From Defluviitaleaceae bacterium (lineage in GTDB: Bacteria > Bacillota > Clostridia > Lachnospirales > WRAX01): DNA of 14,426 nucleotides. Under the pieces are notes generated by a model. That model searched no databases, was not told the origin of the DNA, and saw nothing but the letters and a program-made list of their open reading frames with translations. Position 1 is the first letter of the stretch. Each line of letters opens with the position of its first letter. Positions 13,517 to 14,426 of this stretch are shown in pieces. Made by a program: the position numbers and the translations under genes. The stretch lies in the NCBI GenBank assembly GCA_009787945.1, contig WQSI01000037.1:1-14426 (forward strand). Reading direction: 5' to 3'.

Positions 13517-13573
13517 AAACAACACCCCTTCTACACTTAGAATATTCAATAGGGCAGAAATATCCCTGTGTTA

Positions 13574-13602
13574 ATTATACAACAGTTTCCTGTTTTTGTC
13601 AA
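13574..13602 (-). promoter_or_regulatory. Consensus sigma-A promoter of veg, overlapping the tgt stop
   Basis: On the minus strand, a perfect TTGACA (13597-13602), a 17-base spacer and a perfect TATAAT (13574-13579) predict a start near 13567 and a leader of about 50 bases. The -35 box contains the TGA stop codon of tgt (13599-13601). Two perfect hexamers at ideal spacing suit the very strong expression known for veg in Bacillus. Confidence 0.88.
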
Positions 13603-14426
13603 GCTTTTTCTGCAAAGTTTTCCAGACAAGCCCTTTTGTATGCGGAAAAACGGTTTTCTGATATTGCTTTTCGAATATCCTTCATCATGTGGTTGTAAAA
13701 GTGAAGATTATGAAGAACACACAGGCGCATACCAAGAATTTCCTTGGCTTTTAGCAGATGACGGATATAGGCGCGGCTGTAGTTTTGGCAGGCTGGGCAG
13801 AAACACTCTTCGTCAATTGGGTCGCCATCCCGCTCATGTTTGGCGTTAAAAAGGTTAAGTTTGCCGTATTTTGTGAACACATGACCATGACGGCCATTTC
13901 GGGCAGGCAGAACACAATCAAAAAAGTCAATACCTCGCTCCACCGCTTCCAAAATGTTTTCTGGTGTGCCAACCCCCATTAAGTAAGTGGGCTTATTTTT
14001 GGGCAAATGAGGCACGGTGGCTTCCAGCACGCTGTACATTTCCTCATGGGACTCGCCAACAGCAAGCCCCCCAAGGGCATATCCTGCCATGTCAAGCTCT
14101 GCCAAGGTTTTAGCGTGTTCCACCCGAATGTCATTATAAACCCCGCCTTGGTTGATGCCAAAAAGCAATTGGTTTTGGTTAATGGTTACATCAAGCCCAT
14201 TAAGCCTATCTATTTCAGCAATTGAGCGGTGAAGCCAGCGGGTTGTTCTGTCAACAGAATCTTGAATATAAGATTTTTCCACCTTGGCAGGAGGGCACTC
14301 GTCAAACGCCATAGCTATTGTGGCGGCAAGTTTGCTTTGTATCTGTATAGACTCCTCTGGCCCCATGAAAATCTTCCGTCCGTCAATATGGCTCGCAAAA
14401 TGCACGCCATCTTCCTTTATCTTGCG
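13599..14426 (-). CDS. tgt: Queuine tRNA-ribosyltransferase (partial, N-terminus outside window)
   Basis: The last 275 residues of bacterial TGT, which exchanges guanine 34 in the anticodon of GUN tRNAs for preQ1 in the queuosine pathway. Numbering from the window edge, MAFDECPP (39-46) holds the substrate-binding Asp, LFGINQGGVY (88-97) and ALGGLAVGE (117-125) line the base pocket, LMGVGTPENILE is at 149-160, and FFDCVLPARNGRHG (168-181) contains the nucleophilic Asp170. CFCPAC (208-213) with His239 gives the structural zinc site (Cys208, Cys210, Cys213, His239). The frame is open through base 14426 as RKIKEDGVHF, so roughly the first 100 residues of a protein of about 375 are missing. It reads toward veg, whose promoter overlaps its stop codon. 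Confidence 0.96.
   Translation of the reverse strand, partial: RKIKEDGVHFASHIDGRKIFMGPEESIQIQSKLAATIAMAFDECPPAKVEKSYIQDSVDRTTRWLHRSIAEIDRLNGLDVTINQNQLLFGINQGGVYNDIRVEHAKTLAELDMAGYALGGLAVGESHEEMYSVLEATVPHLPKNKPTYLMGVGTPENILEAVERGIDFFDCVLPARNGRHGHVFTKYGKLNLFNAKHERDGDPIDEECFCPACQNYSRAYIRHLLKAKEILGMRLCVLHNLHFYNHMMKDIRKAISENRFSAYKRACLENFAEKA

Overview
The window looks like a chromosomal fragment of a Clostridia-type Firmicute. This rests on a Veg homologue, a YjfB-type small protein, strong AGGAGG ribosome binding sites, TTGACA/TATAAT-type promoters, and a large secreted protein ending in a stalk (copper amine oxidase N-terminal-like) domain. I cannot name a genus. Gene assignments come from reading motifs in the translations; no search was run.

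Layout. 1-90 is the 3' end of an unidentified plus-strand gene. 91-430 is a gene-free stretch holding GC-rich palindromes, a pair of inverted hairpin elements and a short G-rich tandem repeat. 431-1063 (+) is a cyclodeaminase/cyclohydrolase-family folate enzyme; the same GC palindrome lies on both sides of it. Convergent to it, on the minus strand, is a three-gene unit read from about 3885 down to 1098: a predicted antitoxin, a RelE/ParE-type toxin, and a 761-residue protein with an N-terminal cyclic-nucleotide-binding-like fold and a long unrecognised C-terminal part. The ribosome binding site of the third gene overlaps the toxin stop codon.

4154-8442 (+) is a self-contained transcription unit: a near-consensus promoter, a leader of about 130 nt, a 1356-residue exported surface-type protein and a rho-independent terminator. 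Its mature part contains no lysine and no cysteine that I can find, which is the most unusual observation in the window. Codon choice at its start also appears to differ from the rest of the gene.

8451-10752 (-) is a polar amino-acid ABC importer operon in the order substrate-binding lipoprotein, permease, ATPase, with its own promoter and terminator. Divergent from it is a small YjfB-like gene (10838-11038, +), closed by a terminator shared with the convergent sfsA. The right end is a minus-strand housekeeping block read leftwards: tgt (5' end outside the window), veg, gltX, sfsA. veg has its own promoter overlapping the tgt stop. gltX follows a probable veg terminator and has an inverted repeat around its predicted -35. 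sfsA is coupled to gltX by a TGATG stop/start overlap.

No rRNA, tRNA, transposase, prophage or CRISPR array is visible. The best candidates for something undescribed are the lysine-free surface protein, the large CNBD-fusion protein encoded behind a toxin-antitoxin pair, and the structured repeats around the folate enzyme.
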